Source of the DNA: Campylobacterales bacterium
GTDB taxonomy: Bacteria; Campylobacterota; Campylobacteria; Campylobacterales; Sulfurimonadaceae
Length of the DNA: 64,000 nucleotides
Assembly (NCBI GenBank): GCA_014859655.1
Contig: JACUTT010000006.1
Location: 1-64,000 of the forward strand
Reading direction: 5' to 3'
This document shows, one piece after another, positions 10,793 through 22,120 of this stretch (the first letter of the stretch is position 1; each line of letters begins with the position of its first letter). The notes beneath the pieces were generated by a model. The model saw only the letters and a list, made by a program, of their open reading frames with translations. It did not search any database and was not told the origin of the DNA. The position numbers and the translations under genes are program-made.

Positions 10793-11503
10793 ATGACAAG
10801 ACTTGACCAATACTTAGTAGATAATAATCTTGTAGACAGCCGCAATAAGGCGCAGCAACTGATCAAAGAGTCAAAGGTCAGCGTCAATAAAAAGGTGGTA
10901 ACAAAGCCATCCTTCAAGGTTTCAGATGAGCTGGTCGAGCTTGATGACGGCCATGTTTATGTCTCACGAGCGGCTTATAAGCTCAAAAACTTTCTTCCCT
11001 TGCTTCCTTTTGAGATAGCGGGGATGCGGGCATTGGATATCGGCGCTTCTACAGGCGGCTTTACCGAGGTTCTGCTGCTTAGTGATGTGGCCTCGGTCAC
11101 GGCGGTTGACGTCGGCTCTTCGCAGCTTCATGACAGAGTGCGCAGTGACCCGCGGGTAGACAGTGTCGAAAACCAGGACATCCGCACCTTCACAAGTGAA
11201 AACCGCTTTGATCTGATCACCTGCGATGTCTCCTTTATCTCTTTGCATCATGTTTTGAAAGTTGTCGATGCCCTTGCCTCACGCTACATCATCCTTCTTT
11301 TCAAGCCGCAGTTTGAGGTCGGAAAAGAGACCAAACGGGACAAAAACGGGGTAGTTGCCGACAAAAAAGCAATCGGCTCGGCTCGAATGAAGTTTGAGGA
11401 CAGCTGCGCTCTGATGGGCTGGAATGCGCTTCTGATCGAAGAGTCATCCATCAAAGGAAAAGAGGGTAACATTGAGTACTGTTACTGCTATGAGAAGAAC
11501 TAA
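10793..11503 (+). CDS. tlyA: TlyA-type 2'-O-ribose rRNA methyltransferase
   Basis: This 236-residue protein combines an N-terminal S4 RNA-binding domain (about residues 1-60, LDQYLVDNNLVDSRNKAQQL) with an FtsJ-like SAM methyltransferase fold containing ALDIGASTGGFTEVLL and the catalytic-region strand LFKPQFEVGK. TlyA methylates cytidines in 23S and, in some bacteria, 16S rRNA, affecting capreomycin sensitivity. The Campylobacter form is short and 23S-specific (TlyA type II); the length here fits that. It overlaps the upstream reading frame of ribF, and ligA-tlyA-ribF proximity is common in this phylum. Confidence 0.92.
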   Translation: MTRLDQYLVDNNLVDSRNKAQQLIKESKVSVNKKVVTKPSFKVSDELVELDDGHVYVSRAAYKLKNFLPLLPFEIAGMRALDIGASTGGFTEVLLLSDVASVTAVDVGSSQLHDRVRSDPRVDSVENQDIRTFTSENRFDLITCDVSFISLHHVLKVVDALASRYIILLFKPQFEVGKETKRDKNGVVADKKAIGSARMKFEDSCALMGWNALLIEESSIKGKEGNIEYCYCYEKN

Positions 11504-11525
11504 ACCCGAATGCAGCGAGGAAAAA

Positions 11526-12350
11526 ATGTCAAATAAAAAGATAGAAGCCATTGCGATCGGCGGGTTTGACGGGATGCATGCCGCGCACCAGCACCTGTTT
11601 GAAGAGCTTGGAGAAAAAGGGGCGGTCGTTGCTATAGAGACAGGCTACGCCGACCTGACTCCAGGCAAGCACCGCGAGGAGCATACCCACTATCCGCTCT
11701 TCTATTATGAGCTTTCTGAGATCAAGGCCCTGAGCGGACAAGAATTTGTCGAAAAACTTACCTCCGATTTTCCCGCTTTGAAGAAGATCGTGGTCGGGTA
11801 TGATTTTCATTTTGGCCATAAACGCTCCTGCACCTGCTGGGATCTTCAGACGTTTTTTAAAGGAGAGGTTAAGATCGTTGATGAGGTGAAGGTCGAGGGC
11901 GAGGCTGTGCATTCGCGTACGATCCGTATGCTTCTGGAAAAAGGCGAACTTGAAAAAGCGAACCTTCTGCTTGGCTACAACTACAAGATCAAAGGCGGGG
12001 TGGTCAAAGGACAGGGTGTGGGAAAAGAGAGACTTGTCCCGACGGTGAACATCGAAGTTCTGGGCTACCATATCCCAAAAGAGGGAGTTTATGCGAGCCT
12101 TACCCGCTTGAATGACGAGCTTTTGTACCCTTCGGTCAGTTTTATTGGCGCACGCCATATCACCGACGGCTCCTTTGCCATCGAAACGCATATTCTGGAC
12201 AATGAGGTGGATGCCGCAGGCAAGGTCGAACTCTCATTTTTGCATTTTATCCGCGACAATAGGGCCTTTGACTCCTTTGAAACACTCAAAGAACAGATAC
12301 ACAAGGATATAGACGAAGCGAGAAAAACAGTGAATTTTTTAGCGCTCTGA
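11526..12350 (+). CDS. ribF: Bifunctional riboflavin kinase / FAD synthetase RibF
   Basis: RibF makes FMN and FAD from riboflavin. The N-terminal nucleotidyltransferase has GGFDGMHAAHQ (about residues 11-21) and YDFHFGHKRS. The C-terminal riboflavin kinase has KGQGVGKERLVPTVNIE, a close match to the family's G-R-x-LGFPTAN region. I chose ATG 11526, giving 274 residues, because it starts the family's N-terminus and follows a purine-rich AGCGAGG. A GTG at 11472 would add 18 atypical residues inside tlyA. It is translationally close to tlyA. Confidence 0.92.
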   Translation: MSNKKIEAIAIGGFDGMHAAHQHLFEELGEKGAVVAIETGYADLTPGKHREEHTHYPLFYYELSEIKALSGQEFVEKLTSDFPALKKIVVGYDFHFGHKRSCTCWDLQTFFKGEVKIVDEVKVEGEAVHSRTIRMLLEKGELEKANLLLGYNYKIKGGVVKGQGVGKERLVPTVNIEVLGYHIPKEGVYASLTRLNDELLYPSVSFIGARHITDGSFAIETHILDNEVDAAGKVELSFLHFIRDNRAFDSFETLKEQIHKDIDEARKTVNFLAL

Positions 12351-12360
12351 CCTAAATACA

Positions 12361-12389
12361 TTAATCCTTATCGTTTTAATTTGGATTAA
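12361..12389 (+). promoter_or_regulatory. Inverted repeat upstream of the DUF4395-rrf2 promoter (candidate operator)
   Basis: TTAATCC at 12361-12367 and GGATTAA at 12383-12389 form a perfect 7-bp dyad with a 15-base centre. It ends 14 bases upstream of the -35 box at 12404. A regulator (Rrf2) is encoded in the operon, so autoregulation is a reasonable inference. Confidence 0.4.
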
Positions 12390-12403
12390 TATACTAATTT
12401 TAC

Positions 12404-12431
12404 TTGACTATAAAAAAAATTGTGATACTAT
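12404..12431 (+). promoter_or_regulatory. Sigma-70 promoter of the DUF4395-rrf2 operon
   Basis: TTGACT (12404-12409) and TACTAT (12426-12431) are separated by 16 bases. TG one base before the -10 makes it an extended -10. It is the most complete promoter in the window and sits about 29 bases before the DUF4395 ATG. Confidence 0.6.
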
Positions 12432-12459
12432 TTCTTAAATATAAAAAAAGGATCTAAAG

Positions 12460-12891
12460 ATGGCTCCGACCTGTCCTATAAGCTTCCGTAAAATTGACGG
12501 AACGATTTCACGTATTAATTCGCTGACAATCACACTGATGCTTATCGCTTATCTTTTGTCGGCCCAGATCGTTTTTATCTATATTTTGGGCTTTGACCTG
12601 ATCTTGCGCCTTTTCATAAGCCAGAATTTCAGTCCGGTCAATCAACTAAGCCGCCTGATAAAAGTTATTATCAGAGCCAAAACACACAATACCGATGCCG
12701 GGGCAAAGCAGCTCGCGGCCTACTTCGCCCTGGGTTTTGCCTGGACGGTGATCGCGCTGCACAGCGCGGATCTTGTATATGCGGCAAAGGCGGTGGGCGT
12801 CATCTTTGTCTCCTGCAGTCTTTTGGAACTTTTTTTCAACTACTGTCTGGGCTGCAAGATCTACTTTATCTACAAAAAAATGACGGCCTGA
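12460..12891 (+). CDS. DUF4395-family membrane protein
   Basis: This 143-residue protein shows the DUF4395 pattern. It has an N-terminal Cys-Pro motif (TCPISF, residues 4-9), hydrophobic segments at about 22-50 and 80-125, and a C-terminal FNYCLGCKIYF with paired cysteines. Family members are inner-membrane proteins often found near thioredoxin-like or redox genes; function is not established. The three conserved cysteines suggest a thiol or metal role (inference). AAAGGATC precedes the ATG. The rrf2 gene follows after 3 bases. Confidence 0.8.
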   Translation: MAPTCPISFRKIDGTISRINSLTITLMLIAYLLSAQIVFIYILGFDLILRLFISQNFSPVNQLSRLIKVIIRAKTHNTDAGAKQLAAYFALGFAWTVIALHSADLVYAAKAVGVIFVSCSLLELFFNYCLGCKIYFIYKKMTA

Positions 12892-12894
12892 TAT

Positions 12895-13296
12895 ATGGCA
12901 GGGATCTCAACAAAAGGACTCTACGGTCTGGCCGCGATGTATGAACTTACCCATGCATCCACCCAAAGTCCGATGCAGATCAAGGAGATCTCCGCGAATG
13001 GGGATATTCCGCACAGCTACCTTGAACAGCTTCTCTCAAGCCTGCGCAAGGCCGGGCTTGTCAAAAGCGTTCGCGGGGCCCACGGCGGCTATTTTCTAGG
13101 GCGAAGTCCTGAGGAGATCACTGTTTTGGAGGTACTCGAAGTCCTGGAAGGAAGTCTGTGCAAGATGGAGACCAAGACCGTCAGTCCTGTTCTGGAAATG
13201 TTCTGGCACGACACGCACACAAAGGTGCAGGCGCTTTTTACTCTGAAACTCTCCGATCTGGACCGCTACTACCAACAGATCACTTTTGAGATCTAA
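12895..13296 (+). CDS. Rrf2-family transcriptional regulator
   Basis: This 133-residue protein has the Rrf2 winged-helix fold. It begins with a helix like STKGLYGLAAMYELT, has the recognition region IPHSYLEQLLSSLRKAGLVKS and the wing RGAHGGYFLGR, followed by the dimerisation helix ITVLEVLEVLEG. Iron-sulfur members such as IscR carry three cysteines after this point. Here only one (GSLCKMET) is present, so classical [2Fe-2S] binding is unlikely. Coexpression with the DUF4395 protein suggests it controls this operon or a thiol-related regulon (inference). Confidence 0.9.
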   Translation: MAGISTKGLYGLAAMYELTHASTQSPMQIKEISANGDIPHSYLEQLLSSLRKAGLVKSVRGAHGGYFLGRSPEEITVLEVLEVLEGSLCKMETKTVSPVLEMFWHDTHTKVQALFTLKLSDLDRYYQQITFEI

Positions 13297-13324
13297 AAGC
13301 AGGGCACCTTTAGAGTATTTGGGC

Positions 13325-13330
13325 TATAAT
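13325..13330 (+). promoter_or_regulatory. -10 box overlapping the upstream start codon of the next gene
   Basis: TATAAT occupies 13325-13330 and overlaps the ATG at 13329. Transcription from it would begin around 13337, almost exactly at the in-frame ATG 13338. Neither ATG has a purine-rich ribosome site. Confidence 0.4.
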
Positions 13331-13967
13331 GGCACTTATGCAAACAGTTTTGAAAAACATACTCTTAGTCGTCATTTTACTCTCCTTTAATGCCTGCCAA
13401 CTTTTTGAGGATTCACCCGAACTGCAGCAGAAAAAGCAGGAGCTGGAGCTAAAAAAACTTCAAGCCATGCAGGACAAAGAGCTCGCTGCCATAGAGATGC
13501 AAAAATCGCTCGCCACGATAGAAAAAGAGAAAACGCTCGAATTGCAAAAACTTCAAAACGAGATCACATTCATCGAGTTGAGTGCGAACAGCGAAAAAGA
13601 GCTGGAGCTGATAAAGCAGAAGGTTCTCCTACAAGAAAATGCAAACAACCTGAACTTTCAGCTTTATCTTTTTGTCTTTTTGATTTTTCTTGTTTCGGTG
13701 ATCAGCTTTTTCGTCTTCTACTATGCCAAGAAGAAACGCGAAGATGAGCTGCGCGCCTATAACGACAATCTGAAAAAGTATTTTTACCACAAAGAGAACG
13801 AGACCCGTATGGAAATCTCAAAGATGATCCTCAGCACGGTTGCGCTAGGTGAACTCAGTAAAGAGAACGAACGCAAACTGATCCAGGCCTTTGCCGCGGA
13901 TCAGCATGATTACGACAATGATGCTGAGATAATCGCATCCATAGAAGCACCCAAGGAAAAAAGATGA
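13329..13967 (+). CDS. Coiled-coil membrane protein of unknown function with N-terminal lipobox-like signal
   Basis: This 212-residue protein begins with a hydrophobic segment ending in LSFNAC, which looks like a lipoprotein signal. A Glu/Lys/Gln-rich coiled coil (about residues 28-100) follows, then a second strongly hydrophobic segment (about 112-135), a KKKRE stop-transfer and a charged C-terminal part. Lipidation plus a downstream membrane span would place the coiled coil in the periplasm and the tail in the cytoplasm. No named family is recognised. ATG 13338 may be the true start if the overlapping -10 box is used. The end overlaps the helicase gene by 4 bases. Confidence 0.75.
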   Translation: MALMQTVLKNILLVVILLSFNACQLFEDSPELQQKKQELELKKLQAMQDKELAAIEMQKSLATIEKEKTLELQKLQNEITFIELSANSEKELELIKQKVLLQENANNLNFQLYLFVFLIFLVSVISFFVFYYAKKKREDELRAYNDNLKKYFYHKENETRMEISKMILSTVALGELSKENERKLIQAFAADQHDYDNDAEIIASIEAPKEKR

Positions 13968-15292
13968 ACTTTAATGAATTCGGACTCAGCGATGCCCTTT
14001 TAAAAGGAATTTCTGACGCAGGCTATAGCACGCCAACCCCTGTCCAGGAAAAAGCGATCCCCTTCGCACTCAAAGGACGCGACATCCTTGCCTCTGCCAA
14101 AACGGGTACGGGAAAAACGGCGGCTTTTTTATTGCCGATAGTGCAAAGACTCATCCAGAACTCCTCGCAGGAGGAGTTTCTGCATCCGCGAGCACTGGTC
14201 GTTGCACCTACACGTGAGCTGGCCCGCCAGATTGGACAGAGCTTTGAAGTCTATGCCGCGCACGCCGATCTTAAGCATCTGGTCCTGGACGGGGGAGGAA
14301 AACTCTCTTCGCAGGTCAAACGGGTGCAGGAGGGTGTTGACGTGATCATCGCGACACCGGGACGTTTGATCGACCTGGACAAACTCAAGCAGATCAACCT
14401 GAACAAGGTCGAGATATTGGTGCTTGATGAGGCGGACACGATCTTTGACATGGGCTTTATCCGTGACCTTGAAGCCATCTTGGCGCTTATCCCGCAGAAA
14501 CATCAGAACATGCTCTTCTCGGCGACCTTTCCGGCCTCGGTCAAGCGTCTGAGCGAAGAGCTGCTGAACAATCCCGAGCATATCACCGTCGACAGAATGG
14601 GCACGACAGCCGATGAGATCAAACAGGTGGTCTACCCGGTAGACAAAGAGAAGAAGAGCGAACTGCTCTCCTTTATGATCGGCACGCAAAACTGGCAGCA
14701 GGTTCTTGTCTTTACCCGCACCAAGGTGTTGGCGCAGAAGATCGAGGAGGAGCTGATCCGCGACGGGCTTTCGGCCAGCTCCATCCACGGCGACAAGAAG
14801 CAGGGCGCGAGGACAAAGGCACTCAACAGCTTCAAAGAGGGGAAGATCAGAGTCCTGGTCGCGACAGATATCGCTGCGCGCGGGCTAGACATCGACAACC
14901 TGCCTTATGTGGTCAACTATGACCTGCCCAAACATGCCGCCGAGTATATTCACCGTATCGGCCGCACGGGCCGCGCGGGAAAAAAAGGGCTCGCTGTCTC
15001 CTTTGTCTCTCCCAACGATCAGGGGATGCTCAAAAGCATTGAGCAGCTGATCCGTACGTCAATACCCCAGCGTCGCATCAAAGGCTATGAGAGCGCACCT
15101 TCAAAAGAGAGCAAACAAAGGTTTGAGAGCAAGCGCGACGAGAAGATCAAAGGCGCTTTCGGAAAGAAAAAAGCCAAGGCACCGACAAAGAGCAAGAAGG
15201 TCACCAAGCGCAGCGGCGGAACACTTGCTATAGCGCCGACCAACAAGCCCGTGGCGAAAAAAAGCCCGGTCCGCGCTAAAAAGAAGAAATAA
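13964..15292 (+). CDS. DEAD-box ATP-dependent RNA helicase (RhlE/DeaD type)
   Basis: This 442-residue helicase has the Q motif (TPTPVQEKAIP), motif I AKTGTGKTAAF, Ia PTRELARQI, motif II VLDEADTIFD, motif III SATFP, and in the second RecA domain TDIAARGLDID and HRIGRTGRAG. The C-terminal tail (about 375-442) is Lys/Arg-rich and low in complexity, typical of RhlE-like proteins where it binds RNA nonspecifically. It should unwind short RNA duplexes in ribosome assembly or mRNA decay. A second helicase of the same class is at 50510-51751. Confidence 0.93.
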   Translation: MNFNEFGLSDALLKGISDAGYSTPTPVQEKAIPFALKGRDILASAKTGTGKTAAFLLPIVQRLIQNSSQEEFLHPRALVVAPTRELARQIGQSFEVYAAHADLKHLVLDGGGKLSSQVKRVQEGVDVIIATPGRLIDLDKLKQINLNKVEILVLDEADTIFDMGFIRDLEAILALIPQKHQNMLFSATFPASVKRLSEELLNNPEHITVDRMGTTADEIKQVVYPVDKEKKSELLSFMIGTQNWQQVLVFTRTKVLAQKIEEELIRDGLSASSIHGDKKQGARTKALNSFKEGKIRVLVATDIAARGLDIDNLPYVVNYDLPKHAAEYIHRIGRTGRAGKKGLAVSFVSPNDQGMLKSIEQLIRTSIPQRRIKGYESAPSKESKQRFESKRDEKIKGAFGKKKAKAPTKSKKVTKRSGGTLAIAPTNKPVAKKSPVRAKKKK

Positions 15293-15627
15293 TGGAACTC
15301 TTTGCCTGGCTGACGCCCATTCACACCGCCAAAGAGTTCTCCGCACTGATGTCTCTGGTCGAAGAGGGGACGCTGGAGGAGCTTTTTATCGCCAAAACCG
15401 CACAGGCAGGTGTGGCAGGAGAAGCATGGGAGGTGGAGCTGCCTTTGGTATTCAGCTTTTCTGAGCATGATTGCAAAGACAAACTGAACTTCATCGCGCC
15501 GACACGCCTTCTTGACGAGATCGACGAGATCTATTTTGAAGAGATCGAGGGCGAGTTTACGCTCAAAGGCGTTTTCTATCCCGAGTCACAGGCGCAAGAA
15601 GACGCCATAATAAAACAGCTAATCTAG
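15292..15627 (+). CDS. Small acidic protein of unknown function
   Basis: This 111-residue acidic soluble protein has no signal peptide or membrane span and no recognised family. Its ATG overlaps the helicase stop (TAATG), so it is translationally coupled to it. The sequence has alternating hydrophobic/acidic strands (EIDEIYFEEIEGEFTLKGVF) suggesting a beta-rich fold. The stop codon lies inside the stem of a terminator-like hairpin. Confidence 0.65.
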   Translation: MELFAWLTPIHTAKEFSALMSLVEEGTLEELFIAKTAQAGVAGEAWEVELPLVFSFSEHDCKDKLNFIAPTRLLDEIDEIYFEEIEGEFTLKGVFYPESQAQEDAIIKQLI

Positions 15628-15644
15628 CCTTCGCTAGCGGCTGT
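15615..15644 (+). terminator. Candidate intrinsic terminator after the helicase operon
   Basis: ACAGC (15615-15619) pairs with GCTGT (15640-15644), and inside it CTAGC (15624-15628) pairs with GCTAG (15633-15637) around a 4-base loop. A short T-rich stretch follows. The stop codon of the preceding gene is inside the structure. Confidence 0.45.
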
Positions 15645-15646
15645 TT

Positions 15647-15721
15647 GTATATCTTTGATATACTTAGAGCATTAAAACAACAATAGATTTCTTTGACAAC
15701 TCTTATTTGTATCAGAGTTGT
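15647..15721 (+). promoter_or_regulatory. Two perfect hairpins in the leader of the next gene
   Basis: GTATATC (15647-15653) and GATATAC (15657-15663) form a 7-bp stem with a 3-base loop. ACAACTCT (15696-15703) and AGAGTTGT (15714-15721) form an 8-bp stem with a 10-base loop, ending 11 bases before an AAAGGA ribosome site. They may be RNA regulatory structures or operators. Confidence 0.4.
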
Positions 15722-15744
15722 GAATCAAGTCTAAAGGACAAAAA

Positions 15745-16872
15745 ATTCTAAAATTACCCGAAAGTATCGCCAAGCTTAACATGGACGATATCAGTGACAA
15801 CCTGCTTCATTATGAATACAGCATCAAGCATCTGCTCAAGCTCGAAAAGACGGGCGTCGACAAAGAATCGCCTGCGTATCTAAGCTCGTACCGTTCGTTT
15901 GAGGGTGCGGTGTATGAAAACTATCTGTATGAAAAACTCCTCATCTACGCCAAAGAGAACCCCCGTATTGGCCAGTTTATCTTAAAAGGTCCTCACGCCA
16001 AAAGATCAGATTCGATTTCAAACGCCCTGTATGTCAACAACAAGGGCCAAATCGTCTACCGCACCCGCTCCATAGAGATCAATGAGTTTGACGGCCTTAT
16101 CTATAACGAAAAAGAGCTCTATTTCATTGAGATGACCCTGATCAAGTCTGTGACGAGTCTCAAGCGCCGTCTTCGCAAGAAAAAAGCGCTTTTGGAGGTG
16201 CTTTTCCCCGACCACGAGATCAAAGCCCTTATTATTCTGACAGAAGGGGTGAGCGGCAGCAAACAGCTTCCTTCCTACTGTACGGTCTGGCTGACGAAGC
16301 CTTTCTCGGCCGAGGGAATATATGAGTGGCTAAAAGCGAATCCAAAGAAAAAACCGCGTCCTTTTCAGTACATTAAAGCCGCCAATCTCGTGGATGACAC
16401 TGTTTTGAACGTCTTTCCATTTAAATACTATAACTCGCTCTCCTGGATGCTGCGCCGACTGCGGGCAAAACCCAATGCTGTTTTGAATATGGGCTTTTTA
16501 AAGACAGAGGTATGCACGCGCTATATCGATCTCTTTACCAAGGTTTACCTGGGCTATATGAGCGGTGAAGAGTTTCAGAAGATGTACCCAAACATTGAGA
16601 GTGTCACGGAGAAGGTCGTAGTCTCGATCGAAAAAGAGCACACAGGCGCATTGATCCTGACCTATTTTATGCAGCACAGCCGAAAAAAACTCGATAATGT
16701 CGTGATCAAAAATGAAAAAGCCACGGTGATGAAAAAAGATCCATACGGGATCTCCGTCACCGAAGTCTTCCATATGCTTCGCGTGATGGACACGTCCTAT
16801 CAGCTCAGCATTAAAAATATCCATATGGTCGAAAAACTCTTGCGCTCTCTTGACCCGCAGGACTTGGTATAA
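15745..16872 (+). CDS. Conserved protein of unknown function, possible AUU start
   Basis: The frame opens after TGA at 15721. The first conventional start is ATG 15781 (363 residues), which lacks a ribosome site. AAAGGA at 15733-15738 is ideally spaced (6 bases) before ATT 15745, and the 12 extra codons read as plausible protein (ILKLPESIAKLN). I give the longer form with that doubt stated. The protein is soluble and basic. Around residues 100-130 of the short form, EINEFDGLIYNEKELYFIEM resembles the beta-hairpin core of PD-(D/E)XK nuclease folds, but the expected E-x-K reads E-M-T. No established family is recognised. Confidence 0.65.
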   Translation: MLKLPESIAKLNMDDISDNLLHYEYSIKHLLKLEKTGVDKESPAYLSSYRSFEGAVYENYLYEKLLIYAKENPRIGQFILKGPHAKRSDSISNALYVNNKGQIVYRTRSIEINEFDGLIYNEKELYFIEMTLIKSVTSLKRRLRKKKALLEVLFPDHEIKALIILTEGVSGSKQLPSYCTVWLTKPFSAEGIYEWLKANPKKKPRPFQYIKAANLVDDTVLNVFPFKYYNSLSWMLRRLRAKPNAVLNMGFLKTEVCTRYIDLFTKVYLGYMSGEEFQKMYPNIESVTEKVVVSIEKEHTGALILTYFMQHSRKKLDNVVIKNEKATVMKKDPYGISVTEVFHMLRVMDTSYQLSIKNIHMVEKLLRSLDPQDLV

Positions 16873-16875
16873 GTT

Positions 16876-17493
16876 CTAGAACCCTTCGAGCAGAACATGC
16901 CAGATTATCTCGATCTCTTTATCGTTTAAAAAGAGGCTTGAGCCGCTCTCGAAAAGCTCTTTGATCGCGTCTATGTTAATCGGCAGGGCGTGAAGACACT
17001 CGGCATGCGAGGGCAAAAAGGCTCGAATAAGCGTAATCTCCTTGGTGATCTCCTCTTCACAGAAAAAACAGACCATCTCCTGATGTAGCCTTCCCTCAAA
17101 GGCCAGAAGCCTGACGTAGGACTCGATCGCAATGCGTTTTGGGTTTTGGGTCTGCCAGATAGAAGCCGCCTCTTCAAGCAGTTCAAAATAGAAGGGGTCA
17201 ATCTCCTCGGTCTCAAGGAGGTGTTTGTGAAAGAGGGCGCAGAACTGCTGCCAGATGAAAAGACGGCTGCGGTCGCCGATCCAGGCAAAGCCCAGTTGCA
17301 TGACCCCGCGAAGCCGTGAAATCGAAGATTTTACAGAACTCTCCGTCTCGAAGTCTATTTTGAAGCCAAGGTTGATCTGCCCATGTCGCGCACCGTAAAA
17401 GCGATAAAGTGTATATAAGTTGTGCTGTGTTAAAATCGTAACAATCACATCTTCGTCGCGCGCCTTGTTGACGTTGATAATATAACCTTGCAC
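16876..17493 (-). CDS. recO: RecO-type recombination mediator
   Basis: This 205-residue protein begins MQGYIINVNKARDEDVIVTI with an OB-fold N-terminus, typical of the short Campylobacterota RecO. The helical middle includes a CFFCEEEI zinc-knuckle-like CxxC (about residue 143). RecO loads RecA on SSB-coated DNA with RecR. It is convergent with the preceding unknown gene (3 bases between stops). It is divergent from gltB across a 200-base AT-rich spacer that must hold both promoters. Confidence 0.8.
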   Translation of the reverse strand: MQGYIINVNKARDEDVIVTILTQHNLYTLYRFYGARHGQINLGFKIDFETESSVKSSISRLRGVMQLGFAWIGDRSRLFIWQQFCALFHKHLLETEEIDPFYFELLEEAASIWQTQNPKRIAIESYVRLLAFEGRLHQEMVCFFCEEEITKEITLIRAFLPSHAECLHALPINIDAIKELFESGSSLFLNDKEIEIIWHVLLEGF

Positions 17494-17691
17494 CTATGGA
17501 TACCTCTTTCAATCTATGGGTTGATTTTACACTTTCTACATTTTCTTTATCCTTAATGTCTCTTCTTTTAATCAAAAATTAATCAAAAATTACATAAAAT
17601 GCACTACTTATTTTCTTAAATATGACAAGTTTGTTTAAAGTAAGCTTAAATTAATAGAAAAAACATAAAATCTAAGACAAAAGGTTTGAAT
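17494..17691. other. Divergent AT-rich spacer between recO and gltB
   Basis: No gene is seen in this stretch of about 200 bases. Near 17570-17592 the 11-mer TAATCAAAAAT occurs twice in tandem. Several TATAAT-like and TAAAAT-like boxes occur (for example near 17595 and 17665), so it probably holds promoters for both directions. Confidence 0.4.
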
Positions 17692-22119
<4,428 letters not shown>

Positions 22120-22120
22120 G

